Assembly: GCF_016195855.1 (NCBI RefSeq)
Contig: NZ_JACPYU010000016.1
Location: 372,001-436,000 of the forward strand
Source: Aquabacterium sp.
Lineage (GTDB): Bacteria > Pseudomonadota > Gammaproteobacteria > Burkholderiales > Burkholderiaceae_C
Length of the DNA: 64,000 nt
Reading direction: 5' to 3'
Under the pieces are notes generated by a model, which saw only the letters and a program-made list of their open reading frames with translations, was not told where the DNA came from and did no database searches. The translations under genes were made by a program, and so were the position numbers. The first letter of the stretch is position 1. Every line of letters begins with the position of its first letter. Shown here piece after piece: positions 27,901 to 37,434 of the stretch.

Positions 27901-29964
27901 ATGAGCACCAACCCATTGCTAGACACCACCGGCCTGCCCCAGTTTGACCAGATCAAGCCCGAGCATGTCACCCCTGCACTGGACACCCTGTTGGCGGACG
28001 CCGAAGCCGCGCTGGCCAAGGTGGTGGGCCCCGATGTCCCGGCTGACTACGATGCCTTGTCCCTGCTGCTGGACGTAAGCACCGAGCGCCTGGGCCGTGC
28101 CTGGGGCGCCGTGGGCCACCTCAACGCCGTGGCTGACACGGCCGAGTTGCGCGCCGCCTTCAACGACAACCTGCCGCGCATCACCGAGTTCTACACGCGC
28201 CTGGGCGCCGACGAGCGCCTGTATGCCAAGTACAAGGCCCTCAACGCCGCGCAAAAGACGATTGACCCCGAGTTGCGTTTGAGCCCCGCCCGCCAGCGCG
28301 CGCTCGACAACGCCTTGCGCGCCTTTGTGCTGGGTGGTGCTGAACTGCAAGGCCAGGCCAAGGTGCGCTTTGCCGAGATCCAGGAGTTGCAGGCGGCACG
28401 CTCGCAAGCCTTCTCCGAGCACGTGATGGACGCCACCGACGCCTACGCCCACTATGTGCGCGAAGACGAGCTGGCCGGCGTACCCGAAGACATCATCCAG
28501 GCCACCAAGGCGATGGCCGAAGGCGAGTCCAAAGAGGGTCACAAGCTGACCCTGCACATGCCGGTCTACCTGCCCATCATGCAGTACGCGAACAATCGCC
28601 AGCTGCGTGAAACCATGTACCGTGCCTACAGCACACGCGCCAGCGAGTTCGGCCCGTCCGAGCGCGACAACACACCCCTGATGACCGAGATCGTGGCCCT
28701 GCGCCAGGAAGAGGCGCAACTGCTGGGCTACAAGACCTTTGCCGAGGTCTCGCTGGTGCCCAAGATGGCCAACAGCCCGCAGCAGGTCATGGACTTCCTG
28801 CGTGACCTGGCCAAGCGCGCCCGCCCCTTCGCCGAGAAGGACATGGCCGAGCTGCGCGAGTTCGCCAAAACCGAATGCGGCCTCGACGACCTGCAAGCTT
28901 GGGATGTGGCCTATGTGAGCGAAAAACTCAAGGAAGCCCGCTACGCCTTCAGCGACCAGGAGGTCAAGCAATACTTCACCGAGCCCACCGTGCTCAAGGG
29001 CCTGTTCGGGCTGATCGAATCGCTGTTCGATGTGAAGATCCAGCCTGACACGGCACCCGTGTGGCACGAGTCGGTGCGTTTCTTCCGCATCGAGCGCGTC
29101 GGCCAGCTGGTTGGGCAGTTCTACCTCGACCCCTACGCCCGCACCGGCAAGCGCCCAGGCGCCTGGATGGACGACGTCCGTGGTCGCTGGAAGCGCCCCG
29201 ACAACGGTGCCACCCAGACCCCGGTGGCCCACCTGGTGTGCAACTTTGCCAAGGGCGTGGGTGACAAGCCTGCCCTGCTGACGCACGACGATGTCACCAC
29301 CCTCTTCCACGAGTTTGGCCACGGTCTGCACCACATGCTGACCAAGGTCGAGGACCTGGGCGTGTCCGGCATCAGCGGTGTCGAGTGGGATGCGGTTGAG
29401 TTGCCCAGCCAGTTCATGGAGAACTTCTGCTGGGAATGGGACGTGGTTCAGAAGCTCACCAGCCATGTGGACACCGGCGCCCATCTGCCGCGCGCCCTGT
29501 TCGACAAGATGACCGCCGCCAAGAACTTCCAGAGCGGCATGCAGACCCTGCGCCAGATCGAGTTCTCGCTGTTCGACATGCGCCTGCACGCCGAGCCGGG
29601 CCGCGAAGCCAATGTGCAGTCGGTCATTGACGAAGTGCGCCAGGAAGTGGCGGTCAACATCCCGCCGGCATTCAACCGTTTCCAGCACAGCTTCTCACAC
29701 ATCTTTTCAGGTGGATACGCTGCGGGGTACTACAGCTACAAGTGGGCTGAGGTACTCTCCGCCGATGCTTATGCCGCTTTTGAAGAGGCTGCCACGCCTG
29801 CGACCGGTGTGCTCAACCCCGAGGTTGGCCGCCGTTACCGAGGCCATCCTGGAGGCTGGTGGCAGCCGGACGGCCATGGAGAACTTCAAGGCCTTCCGTG
29901 GCCGCGAGCCTCGGATCGACGCCTTGTTGCGCCACCAGGGCATGAGCTGATCAACAGGATTTGA
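27901..29964 (+). CDS. prlC: Oligopeptidase A (M3 metallopeptidase), apparent frameshift near the 3' end
   Basis: A cytoplasmic zinc endopeptidase that degrades oligopeptides and signal peptides. The zinc motif HEFGH is at residues 470-474, with the downstream family segments SGISGVEWDAVELPSQFMEN and SGGYAAGYYSYKWAEVLSAD. After GVLNPEVGRRYR the frame departs from the family. The expected C-terminus (EAILEAGGSRTAMENFKAFR, then GREPRIDALLRHQGMS) is present in another frame from 29840 to a stop at 29950. A loss of two bases, for example one CG from ACCGCGAGG at 29837-29843, explains this. As written, the last 40 residues are replaced by 42 or so unrelated ones ending at 29964. It may be a real mutation or an assembly error. 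Confidence 0.88.
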   Translation: MSTNPLLDTTGLPQFDQIKPEHVTPALDTLLADAEAALAKVVGPDVPADYDALSLLLDVSTERLGRAWGAVGHLNAVADTAELRAAFNDNLPRITEFYTRLGADERLYAKYKALNAAQKTIDPELRLSPARQRALDNALRAFVLGGAELQGQAKVRFAEIQELQAARSQAFSEHVMDATDAYAHYVREDELAGVPEDIIQATKAMAEGESKEGHKLTLHMPVYLPIMQYANNRQLRETMYRAYSTRASEFGPSERDNTPLMTEIVALRQEEAQLLGYKTFAEVSLVPKMANSPQQVMDFLRDLAKRARPFAEKDMAELREFAKTECGLDDLQAWDVAYVSEKLKEARYAFSDQEVKQYFTEPTVLKGLFGLIESLFDVKIQPDTAPVWHESVRFFRIERVGQLVGQFYLDPYARTGKRPGAWMDDVRGRWKRPDNGATQTPVAHLVCNFAKGVGDKPALLTHDDVTTLFHEFGHGLHHMLTKVEDLGVSGISGVEWDAVELPSQFMENFCWEWDVVQKLTSHVDTGAHLPRALFDKMTAAKNFQSGMQTLRQIEFSLFDMRLHAEPGREANVQSVIDEVRQEVAVNIPPAFNRFQHSFSHIFSGGYAAGYYSYKWAEVLSADAYAAFEEAATPATGVLNPEVGRRYRGHPGGWWQPDGHGELQGLPWPRASDRRLVAPPGHELINRI

Positions 29965-29969
29965 AGAAT

Positions 29970-30587
29970 ATGCATCGCGCTGTACTGTCGTCGTTGTTGG
30001 CTGTTCTGGCCTTGCTGTCTGGCTCGTCCGCATGGGCGCTGTACAAGGTGGTGGGTCCTGATGGCCGCATCACCTACACCGATCGCCCGCCCAGCGACCG
30101 CCCGGCACAAGCCATTCGCGCCAACGGCGCCACGGCGTCCACGGAAGGCTTGCCTTACGAGTTGCAGCGGGTAGTGGGTCGCTATCCAGTCAGCCTGTTC
30201 ACGGGCCCCAAGTGCCCGTCATGCGACGCAGGCCGCCAATTGCTGAAAGAGCGTGGTGTGCCTTTTGTCGAGAAGACCATCAGCACCGCAGACGATGTCA
30301 AGGCCTATACCAAGCAGGAGGCCACGGATCAACTGCCTTCGGTTCGCATCGGCCAGAAGCAGTTGCTGGGCTACAGCCAGGGTGACTGGACGAGCTACCT
30401 CGATGCCGCAGGCTATCCCGCCAAATCGGCGCTGCCACTGAACTACCGCTGGCCCGAGCCTGCCCCACTGGCCCCGCCAGCTGAGAGCAAGCCCTCGGCG
30501 CCTGCACCCGGCCGCAATGCCACCCCGGCTCCGGCCGACTCTTCCGCACCACCCGCAGGTTCTTCGCCCGCCGGTATCCGCTTCTGA
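29970..30587 (+). CDS. Secreted DUF4124-glutaredoxin-like protein
   Basis: A 205-residue protein starting with a signal peptide (MHRAVLSSLLAVLALLSGSS, then AWA). Residues 24-45 (LYKVVGPDGRITYTDRPPS) are the DUF4124 module, and residues 70-145 form a glutaredoxin-like thioredoxin fold with the redox pair CPSC at 82-85 in FTGPKCPSCDAGRQLL. The tail is rich in Pro and Ala and is likely disordered. It probably acts on disulfides in the periplasm. An in-frame TTG at 29961 is a less likely start. The gene follows prlC by 5 nt (or 19 nt if prlC is frame-corrected). Confidence 0.8.
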   Translation: MHRAVLSSLLAVLALLSGSSAWALYKVVGPDGRITYTDRPPSDRPAQAIRANGATASTEGLPYELQRVVGRYPVSLFTGPKCPSCDAGRQLLKERGVPFVEKTISTADDVKAYTKQEATDQLPSVRIGQKQLLGYSQGDWTSYLDAAGYPAKSALPLNYRWPEPAPLAPPAESKPSAPAPGRNATPAPADSSAPPAGSSPAGIRF

Positions 30588-30589
30588 CT

Positions 30590-31891
30590 TTGACTGATTC
30601 CCTGCAAAACAAGACGCCCGCGTGCGCGTCAACCAAGCCCTGCGTGGCCATCGTGGGTGGTGGGCCGGCTGGCCTGATGGCCGCCGAGGTGCTGTCTCAG
30701 CAAGGTGTGAGCGTCGACCTGTTTGACGCCATGCCCTCCGTGGGACGCAAGTTCCTGCTGGCCGGGCGTGGTGGGCTGAACCTCACGCACTCCGAGCCCC
30801 TGGCCACCTTCATGACCCGCTTCGGCAGCCGACAGGCTGAGCTGGCGCCGCTGATCGAACAGTTCACCCCTGACGATTTGCGCGCCTGGGCGCAAGGCCT
30901 GGGAATCGAGACCTTTGTGGGCACATCGGGCCGCGTCTTTCCGACCGACATGAAGGCCGCCCCGCTGCTGCGCGCGTGGTTGCACCGTTTGCGTCAGGCA
31001 GGCGTGCGCTTTCACATGCGTCACCGCTGGCTGGGCTGGACCGATGCAGGCCAATTGCGCTTCAGTGCGCCCCATGGCGAGGTGTGCCACCAGGCCCACG
31101 CCACCGTGTTGGCGCTCGGCGGTGCCAGCTGGGCCCGATTGGGCTCTGATGGGGCCTGGGTGCCCTGGCTCCTTGACGCCGGCGCGTCGGTGGCCCCGCT
31201 TCGCCCAGCCAACTGCGGTTTTGACGTGCTGCCCACAGGCCCGGATAGGGCCGGCTGGAGCGATCACCTGCGCCAGCGTTTTGCCGGGCAACCCATCAAG
31301 CCGGTGGCCCTGGCGTTGCCAGGCGAAGACGGCCAACTCATCCGCCAGCAAGGCGAGTTCGTGTTGACCGACACGGGCTTGGAGGGCAGCCTGATCTACG
31401 CATTCTCGGCCCGCATCCGCGACGAGATCGACCGCAGCGGCCAGGCCATCGTTTACCTGGATCTCCTGCCCTCGCACACCCTGGCGCAGGTGCAGGCCGA
31501 AACCGCCAGGCCACGTGGCCCGCGCAGCCTGTCCACCCACCTCAAGAGCCGGCTTGGCATCCAGGGCATCAAGATGGCCTTGCTGCATGAGTGCCTGACG
31601 CCTGCCGAATTGAACGATGCCCAGGCGCTGGCGGGCAAGCTCAAGGCCTTGCCGATCACGCTGGCGCGCCCTCGCCCTGTGGACGAGGCCATCAGCACGG
31701 CGGGTGGCGTCACCTTTGAATCGCTGGATGCCAAGGGCATGCTCAAGGCCCGGCCTGGCTTGTTCTGCTGCGGTGAAATGCTGGACTGGGAAGCGCCCAC
31801 CGGCGGCTATCTGCTGACTGCCAGCATGGCTTCGGGCAAGGCCGCGGCGCTGGGCGTGCGGGCTTATCTGGCCAACTCAGTCGCCACCTGA
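30590..31891 (+). CDS. NAD(P)/FAD-dependent oxidoreductase, BaiN/YhiN (HI0933-like) family
   Basis: A 433-residue flavoprotein. The FAD dinucleotide motif VAIVGGGPAGLMAAEVLSQQ is followed by GRKFLLAGRGGLNLTHSE, which is diagnostic for the HI0933/YhiN family. The C-terminus has ISTAGGVTFESLDAKGM and LDWEAPTGGYLLTASMASG. The reaction is not known for most members; some reduce enone or bile-acid substrates. The start is a TTG at 30590, 2 nt after the preceding stop, and no in-frame ATG lies before the FAD motif. Confidence 0.85.
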   Translation: MTDSLQNKTPACASTKPCVAIVGGGPAGLMAAEVLSQQGVSVDLFDAMPSVGRKFLLAGRGGLNLTHSEPLATFMTRFGSRQAELAPLIEQFTPDDLRAWAQGLGIETFVGTSGRVFPTDMKAAPLLRAWLHRLRQAGVRFHMRHRWLGWTDAGQLRFSAPHGEVCHQAHATVLALGGASWARLGSDGAWVPWLLDAGASVAPLRPANCGFDVLPTGPDRAGWSDHLRQRFAGQPIKPVALALPGEDGQLIRQQGEFVLTDTGLEGSLIYAFSARIRDEIDRSGQAIVYLDLLPSHTLAQVQAETARPRGPRSLSTHLKSRLGIQGIKMALLHECLTPAELNDAQALAGKLKALPITLARPRPVDEAISTAGGVTFESLDAKGMLKARPGLFCCGEMLDWEAPTGGYLLTASMASGKAAALGVRAYLANSVAT

Positions 31892-31917
31892 GCACGGCCA
31901 GCCTGGCTGGCGCTGAT

Positions 31918-32589
31918 TCAGAAGCTCAGCGTCTTGACACCTTGCGAGGTGCCCAGCAGGCAGACCGATGCCTTGTTGCGGGCGAACACACCCACGGTGA
32001 CCACACCGGGCCACTGGTTGATGTCCGACTCGAATGCCGCAGGCTGGGTGATGCGCAGGCCGGTCACGTCGACGATGACATTGCCGTTGTCGGTGGTCAC
32101 GCCTTCGCGCACCTTGCCCGTGCCGCCCAGTTTGGCAAACGCACGGATCACCTGGGCTGCGGCCATGGGGATCACCTCGACGGGCAGCGGGAACTTGCCC
32201 AGCACGTCCACCAGCTTGGATTCGTCGGCGATGCAGACGAACTTCTCGGCCAGATCGGCCACGATCTTTTCACGGGTCAGGGCCGCACCGCCGCCCTTGA
32301 TCATGTTGCCCTGGTGGTCGATCTCGTCGGCGCCGTCGATGTACACGCCCAGTGCCGTCACCGATTCAGAGGGCAGCACCTTGATGCCCAGCGCTTGCAG
32401 GCGCTCCGTGCTGCGAACGGAGCTGGACACGGCGCCGGCCACGCGGGCCGGATCGGCTTTCAAGGCCTCGCCCAGGGCATCAATGAACTTGTCGACCGTT
32501 GAGCCGGTGCCCACACCGACGATGCTGCCAGCTTGCACATAGTCGAGGGCGGCGCGGCCCACCAGGGTCTTGAGTTCGTCTTGGGTCAT
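31918..32589 (-). CDS. rpiA: Ribose-5-phosphate isomerase A
   Basis: Interconverts ribose 5-phosphate and ribulose 5-phosphate in the pentose phosphate pathway. The protein has about 223 residues with the phosphate-binding [12 protein letters not shown], the active-site YIDGADEID and the catalytic [14 protein letters not shown]. The ATG at 32589 gives MTQDELK; a TTG at 32604 would add five residues. It converges on the flavoprotein gene. Confidence 0.96.
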   Translation of the reverse strand: MTQDELKTLVGRAALDYVQAGSIVGVGTGSTVDKFIDALGEALKADPARVAGAVSSSVRSTERLQALGIKVLPSESVTALGVYIDGADEIDHQGNMIKGGGAALTREKIVADLAEKFVCIADESKLVDVLGKFPLPVEVIPMAAAQVIRAFAKLGGTGKVREGVTTDNGNVIVDVTGLRITQPAAFESDINQWPGVVTVGVFARNKASVCLLGTSQGVKTLSF

Positions 32590-32656
32590 GGCGGTCGGTT
32601 TCAATCAGGTCGAAGATCGGGTCAAAGGGGCGGCAAAGGGATGAGTTCAGGCGGCG

Positions 32657-33535
32657 TCATGGTGTGGCGCGGCCGGTCAGCATCATCCACGCCTGCAGCC
32701 CGCCGATCAGCACGGGCTGATGCACCATGTAAAAAGTCAGGCTCCAGCAGCCCAGCGTGGACAGGCTTTGCCTGATCGCCAGGGGCACGCGCGCCAGGCC
32801 GGCATTGTCGCCTGAAACAGCGGCCTTCCCTGCCACCGGGGCGCCGGCCCAGGCCAGCCAATGTGCACGATGGCGCAGCAGCCATTGCGTGCCGGCCAAG
32901 CCCCACCACATCACGCCGATCCAGGGCAGCAAGGGCACGTAGTCTTCGGTGATGGGCTTGTGCGTGACCAGACCCACCCAGTTGGTCAGGCGGCTGTCAA
33001 AGAAGGGGTGGGATACCAGTTGAGGCAGGGCCACGGCAAGCAGGCCCAATGGCCACAGCCAGCTACCCAGCGGCGCCATGAGCCGCGCGATGATCAGCAT
33101 CACCGCCATGCCGTGCAGCACGCCAAAGTAGATGAAGCTGTTGGGGAACATGAACCTGCTGCCCAGGCTGACCAGGGCGGCGCAAGCCACGATCTGGGCC
33201 CAGCGGCGCCAGAACCGCGCCCAGCTCTGGCCCTGGTTGGTGGCCACGGCCTGGCCAGCCCCGGCGCACAGCAGGAAAAGAGACAGGATGCAGGTGCGCT
33301 GGTTGGTCCACAGCGCATCGGTGTAGAAGTTGGCGTCCAGCAGGCGGAAATTGCTGAGGTCGAAGCTGAAGTGGAAAAGCGCCATCCAGATCAGCGCGAA
33401 GCCGCGCAAGGCGTCGAGGCGGTCATAGCGCGGGCGAAGCCCCTTGCCTGGGGCCTCACCCTGGCGGCCACCCCGGTCATTTTGGGCGTCTACTTGGGGT
33501 GTTATCCGTGGGGTTTTGCCTTTTCCGGAGCGCAT
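32657..33535 (-). CDS. DUF1624/heparan-alpha-glucosaminide N-acetyltransferase-like membrane protein
   Basis: A polytopic membrane protein of about 292 residues. RYDRLDALRGFALIWMALFH is the DUF1624/YeiB-like acyltransferase signature, followed by around seven to eight hydrophobic helices. FGVLHGMAVMLII and TFYMVHQPVLIGGLQAWM match the same family. The acceptor is unknown, though such proteins modify sugars or lipids at the envelope. The ATG at 33535 is the likeliest start; it lies only 40 nt from the divergent rlhA, so the promoters must overlap. Confidence 0.75.
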   Translation of the reverse strand: MRSGKGKTPRITPQVDAQNDRGGRQGEAPGKGLRPRYDRLDALRGFALIWMALFHFSFDLSNFRLLDANFYTDALWTNQRTCILSLFLLCAGAGQAVATNQGQSWARFWRRWAQIVACAALVSLGSRFMFPNSFIYFGVLHGMAVMLIIARLMAPLGSWLWPLGLLAVALPQLVSHPFFDSRLTNWVGLVTHKPITEDYVPLLPWIGVMWWGLAGTQWLLRHRAHWLAWAGAPVAGKAAVSGDNAGLARVPLAIRQSLSTLGCWSLTFYMVHQPVLIGGLQAWMMLTGRATP

Positions 33536-33575
33536 GGCGATAGTATCGGCGGTTTGCGCTTTCGACCGTCGCCCC

Positions 33576-35543
33576 ATGTCCCTCGCCCGCCACGAAATTG
33601 AACTGCTTGCCCCTGCCCGTACCGTCGAGATCGGTATCGAGGCCGTCAACCATGGGGCGGACGCGGTCTACATCGGCGGCCCCTCGTTCGGTGCGCGCAG
33701 CAACGCCAGCAACGAGGTGTCCGACATCGCCCGGCTGGTGCAGCACGCACACCGCTACAACAGCAAGATTTTCACCACGCTCAACACCATCTTGCGCGAC
33801 GACGAGCTGGAGCCCGCACGCAAGCTGATCTGGCAGCTGTATGACGCTGGTGTGGATGCCCTCATCGTGCAGGACATGGGCCTCCTGGAGCTGGACCTGC
33901 CGCCCATCCAGTTGCACGCCAGCACCCAGACCGACATCCGCACGGTTGAAAAAGCCAGGTTCCTGCAGGACGCCGGCTTCAGCCAGATCGTGCTGGCGCG
34001 CGAGCTCACGCTCAAGCAGATCCAGGACATCTCGGCCAACACGCATTGCGCCATCGAGTTCTTCATCCACGGCGCGCTGTGCGTGGCCTACAGCGGTCAG
34101 TGCTTCATCAGCCATGCGCACACGGGCCGCAGTGCCAACCGCGGTGACTGCTCGCAAGCCTGCCGCCTGCCCTACAACGTGATGGACGGCGCCGGCCAGG
34201 TCGTGGCCTTCGAGCAGCACGTGCTGTCGATGAAGGACAACGACCAGAGCGCCAACCTCAATGCCCTGATCGACGCGGGTGTGAGCTCCTTCAAGATCGA
34301 GGGCCGCTACAAGGACATGGGCTATGTCAAGAACATCACGGCCCATTACCGCATGCTGCTCGACGAGATCCTGGAGGCCCGCTCCGAGTTGCAGCCGGCC
34401 GCCTCGGGCGAGTGCACCTTCTATTTCCAGCCTGATCCCGATCGCAACTTCAACCGTGGCAGCACGGACTACTTCGTCAATGGGCGCAAGGAAGACATCG
34501 GCGCCTTCGAGTCGCCCAAGTTCTTGGGCCTGCCGCTGGGCGAGGTGGCCAAGGTAGGCGACAAGTGGTTCGATATCGCGCTGAATGCCGAGCAGCAGGC
34601 CGTGGGCATGAGCAATGGCGATGGCATCAACTACCAGACGCTGACGCGCGACATCATCGGCATGAAGATCAATGTGGCCGAGCCGGTGGGCAAGTCGCAG
34701 CGGCTGTGGCGTGTGTACCCGAATGAGGACATGGCTGCGCTCAAGGACCTCAAGCCCGGCGTGGCCGTGAACCGCAATGGCGACCGCTCCTGGGAAAACG
34801 CACTGGCCAAAAAGTCTGCCGAGCGCCGCATTGGCGTGTGGATGAGCCTGAGCGACACACCCGATGGCCTGCACCTGACCGTGACCGATGAAAACGGCAA
34901 CGTGGGTGAGGCCAGCGTGGCCTGCGACAAACAGGCGCCGCAAGATGCAGACAAGGCGCAAGCCAGCCTGCGCGACAACCTGGGCAAACTGGGCACCACC
35001 ATTTTCTCGGCCCATGACGTGACTTTGGCCACGGCGCAGCCCTGGTTCGTGCCGGCCTCAGCCGTCAATGCACTGCGCCGGGATGCCATCGCTGCGCTCG
35101 AAGCCGCGCGTGCACAGGCTTACATCCGCCCGCAACGCACGCCGGCCGTGGATCCCCCCGTGCCTTATCCCGAAGACACGCTCAGCTACCTGGCCAATGT
35201 GTTCAACCACAAGGCGCGGGACTTTTACGCCAAGCACGGCGTCAAGGTGATCGAGGCTGCGTACGAGAGCCACGAGGAACACGGTGAAGTCAGCCTGATG
35301 ATCACCAAGCACTGCGTGCGCTTCTCGCTGAGCCTGTGCCCCAAGCAGGCCAAGGGCGTGACGGGCGTGCAAGGCCAGGTCAAGGCCGAGCCACTGCAGC
35401 TGGTCAATGGCAAGGAAAAGCTCACGCTGCGCTTTGACTGCAAACCCTGCGAGATGCATGTGGTGGGCAAGATCAAGAAGTCGGTGCTCAACCAGGTACC
35501 GGCGGCGCCGATTCAGTTCTACAAGGCCAGGCCGAGCGCCTGA
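33576..35543 (+). CDS. rlhA: U32 family protein RlhA, 23S rRNA C2501 hydroxylation
   Basis: The 655-residue protein matches the length and features of E. coli RlhA (YdcP), which is needed for 5-hydroxycytidine at 23S rRNA position 2501. The U32 core begins IELLAPARTVEIGIEAVNHG and continues ADAVYIGGPSFGAR. The cysteine cluster CVAYSGQCFISHAHTGRSAN through RGDCSQACRLPY is the conserved metal/FeS site. A C-terminal extension with a further Cys pair (FDCKPCEM) is typical of RlhA and not of the shorter UbiU/UbiV or TrhP. The start is the ATG at 33576; the frame is open further upstream, but that overlaps the divergent gene. Confidence 0.85.
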   Translation: MSLARHEIELLAPARTVEIGIEAVNHGADAVYIGGPSFGARSNASNEVSDIARLVQHAHRYNSKIFTTLNTILRDDELEPARKLIWQLYDAGVDALIVQDMGLLELDLPPIQLHASTQTDIRTVEKARFLQDAGFSQIVLARELTLKQIQDISANTHCAIEFFIHGALCVAYSGQCFISHAHTGRSANRGDCSQACRLPYNVMDGAGQVVAFEQHVLSMKDNDQSANLNALIDAGVSSFKIEGRYKDMGYVKNITAHYRMLLDEILEARSELQPAASGECTFYFQPDPDRNFNRGSTDYFVNGRKEDIGAFESPKFLGLPLGEVAKVGDKWFDIALNAEQQAVGMSNGDGINYQTLTRDIIGMKINVAEPVGKSQRLWRVYPNEDMAALKDLKPGVAVNRNGDRSWENALAKKSAERRIGVWMSLSDTPDGLHLTVTDENGNVGEASVACDKQAPQDADKAQASLRDNLGKLGTTIFSAHDVTLATAQPWFVPASAVNALRRDAIAALEAARAQAYIRPQRTPAVDPPVPYPEDTLSYLANVFNHKARDFYAKHGVKVIEAAYESHEEHGEVSLMITKHCVRFSLSLCPKQAKGVTGVQGQVKAEPLQLVNGKEKLTLRFDCKPCEMHVVGKIKKSVLNQVPAAPIQFYKARPSA

Positions 35544-35578
35544 CGGGCATCGGCCCCGACGCCTCGGCGCATCCAGCC

Positions 35579-35977
35579 TCAGAGCATCCGGTCCTTGGCC
35601 ACAAAGTACTTGCGGGTGTAGGCCACCAATTGGCCGTCGGTCGGGTGGTCCACGGTTTCGATGCCCACGATCTTCTCGGCCACCTTGGGGTCGTGTGCGT
35701 GGGCATGCTTGAGCAGCGCCAGTTTGGCTTGCCCGGGGCCCACGATCAGGATCTCCTGCGCACCGGCCAGGGCCTCAATGATCGCGTGGTAATAGTGCTG
35801 GTCTTCCGGCGAACGCCCGGTGCCGACATCCCCGTTTTCGATCGTGCCCCGCTTGTGGTGCAGGTGCTTGTGGGGGTGATCAGGCTTGACGACGGCCTTC
35901 TCGACATCGTCCGGGCTGACGTGCATGACGCGGGCTTGGGCGTGGTCCACCCAGACAACAGCGTGGTAGTGGGACAT
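35579..35977 (-). CDS. Small eRF1/baeRF-like protein
   Basis: A 132-residue soluble protein starting MSHYHAVVWVDHAQARVM. The segment EALAGAQEILIVGPGQAKLALLKH resembles the bacterial-archaeal eRF1-related (baeRF) and host-attachment protein families, often annotated as translational machinery protein. The middle is His-rich (PDHPHKHLHHK). It starts 6 nt after a purine-rich GAGGAACC ribosome site. Function is unknown; identification rests on overall pattern and not on a catalytic motif. Confidence 0.6.
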   Translation of the reverse strand: MSHYHAVVWVDHAQARVMHVSPDDVEKAVVKPDHPHKHLHHKRGTIENGDVGTGRSPEDQHYYHAIIEALAGAQEILIVGPGQAKLALLKHAHAHDPKVAEKIVGIETVDHPTDGQLVAYTRKYFVAKDRML

Positions 35978-36121
35978 GTCGGTTCCTCCATTGGCAATTG
36001 AGGCTGTCAGCGTACTCCGATTGCACCTGGAATCCAAGGCAGGGCCTGCGCAGGCTTGTGGTGAATCAAATCGTCACCGTGTCGTCGCGAGGTTGTCACA
36101 CGCCTTGCCCACCATGGGCAC

Positions 36122-37009
36122 ATGCGGCCCTGGATCAACGCCCCCTTGCTGAGAGCCTTGACATCGCCTGCTGGCCAACTGGCCGGCCTGGGGCGGGGCG
36201 CGGCGCCCTCTCAGGATGAGGAGAAGGCGCCCAGCCACCAGGTGCGGGCCGTGTGGATTTCGGATGTGCACCTGGGCACGCCCGGTTGCCAGGCCCACGC
36301 CTTGCTGGACTTCCTCAAACACGTCGAGTGCGACACGCTCTATCTCGTGGGCGACATCATCGACGGCTGGCAGTTGCGCCGCAACTGGTACTGGCCTCAA
36401 GCGCACAACGACGTCGTTCAAAAGCTCTTGCGCAAGGCCCGCAAAGGCACGCGGGTGATCTTCATCCCCGGTAACCACGACGAGTTCGCGCGCAAGTTCC
36501 TGGAGCATTCCTTCGGCGGTGTCGAAGTGGCCGAAGAATGGATCCACACCACGGCAGACGGCCGCAAACTGTGGGTCACGCACGGCGACCTGTACGACGG
36601 CGTGATCCAGTGCGCCCGCTGGCTGGCCTTGCTGGGCGACTCGCTGTACGAGTTCACTCTCAAGCTCAATCGCCACCTCAATTCATGGCGAGCCCGCGTG
36701 GGGTTGCCCTACTGGTCGCTGTCCAAATACCTCAAGCTCAAGGTCAAACGGGCCGTGAGCTATGTGGGTGACTTCGAGCAGGCATTGGCTCGTGAAGCGC
36801 GCAAGCGCGGTGTGGAGGGGCTGGTGTGCGGCCACATCCACCACGCCGAGATGCGGGACATCGACGGCATCCTGTACTGCAATGACGGTGACTGGGTAGA
36901 AAGCCTCACGGCCTTGGTCGAGCACCCCGATGGCCAGCTGGCAATCCTGGATTGGGCTGAGGTCATGGCGCAGCGGAACCGATCCTTGCCCTTGACGCAG
37001 CCAGCCTGA
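36122..37009 (+). CDS. LpxH-like metallophosphoesterase (UDP-2,3-diacylglucosamine diphosphatase family)
   Basis: A 295-residue calcineurin-like phosphoesterase. All metal motifs are present: ISDVHLG, VGDIIDGW, PGNHDE, VTHGDLYD and CGHIHHAE. The family hydrolyses UDP-2,3-diacylglucosamine to lipid X in lipid A synthesis, but many betaproteobacterial members of this longer subgroup (with RRNWYWPQAHNDVVQKLLRK) are second copies of unproven function. The N-terminal 40 residues before VRAVWISDVH are low in conservation, so the true start may be internal. Confidence 0.82.
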   Translation: MRPWINAPLLRALTSPAGQLAGLGRGAAPSQDEEKAPSHQVRAVWISDVHLGTPGCQAHALLDFLKHVECDTLYLVGDIIDGWQLRRNWYWPQAHNDVVQKLLRKARKGTRVIFIPGNHDEFARKFLEHSFGGVEVAEEWIHTTADGRKLWVTHGDLYDGVIQCARWLALLGDSLYEFTLKLNRHLNSWRARVGLPYWSLSKYLKLKVKRAVSYVGDFEQALAREARKRGVEGLVCGHIHHAEMRDIDGILYCNDGDWVESLTALVEHPDGQLAILDWAEVMAQRNRSLPLTQPA

Positions 37010-37070
37010 GTTTGCGCCCGCCAGTGGCTTGGCCTGCGGCAAAATAGCGCCCCTGCCCCAAGGAGCTCTC

Positions 37071-37385
37071 ATGGCCTTCGCCGACAACCTCAAACAACTC
37101 CCGCCCGTGGCCCATCTGGCCGCCCTGCAACTGATGGACGCCGCCGGCCAGGTGGCCGCCACCATCGAGAACAAGCCCGGCCAGGCCGGTTCGCTCGCCG
37201 TGTACGCGGCCCTGGCCGCCAAGCACGGTGGCATCAACGGCCTCGCCGCGCAGGAAGGCCTGGAGATCTACGCCGAGCACACGGTCGACTCACGCGCCAA
37301 CCCCGGCAAGCACCCCAATATCGACCGCCTGCTCAAGGTCCTGGAGACCGGTGAGGGTTTCACGGTCAAGCTGATCCCGGCCTGA
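37071..37385 (+). CDS. DUF2322 family protein
   Basis: A 104-residue soluble protein with the pattern [17 protein letters not shown] and [20 protein letters not shown] that I associate with DUF2322. No catalytic residues are apparent. A strong AAGGAG ribosome site lies 5 nt before the ATG at 37071. It sits 49 nt before the AMP-phosphorylase-like gene and may be co-transcribed with it. Function unknown. Confidence 0.7.
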   Translation: MAFADNLKQLPPVAHLAALQLMDAAGQVAATIENKPGQAGSLAVYAALAAKHGGINGLAAQEGLEIYAEHTVDSRANPGKHPNIDRLLKVLETGEGFTVKLIPA

Positions 37386-37434
37386 TCTTTCGCCGGTGGC
37401 GGGAGTACGATTGAGACAAACAACCGTACGCTCC

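Noticed and set aside
31897-31911. Hairpin GCCAGC-CTG-GCTGGC between the convergent flavoprotein and rpiA genes, as a terminator
   Set aside because: The loop is only three bases and no T tract follows on either strand.
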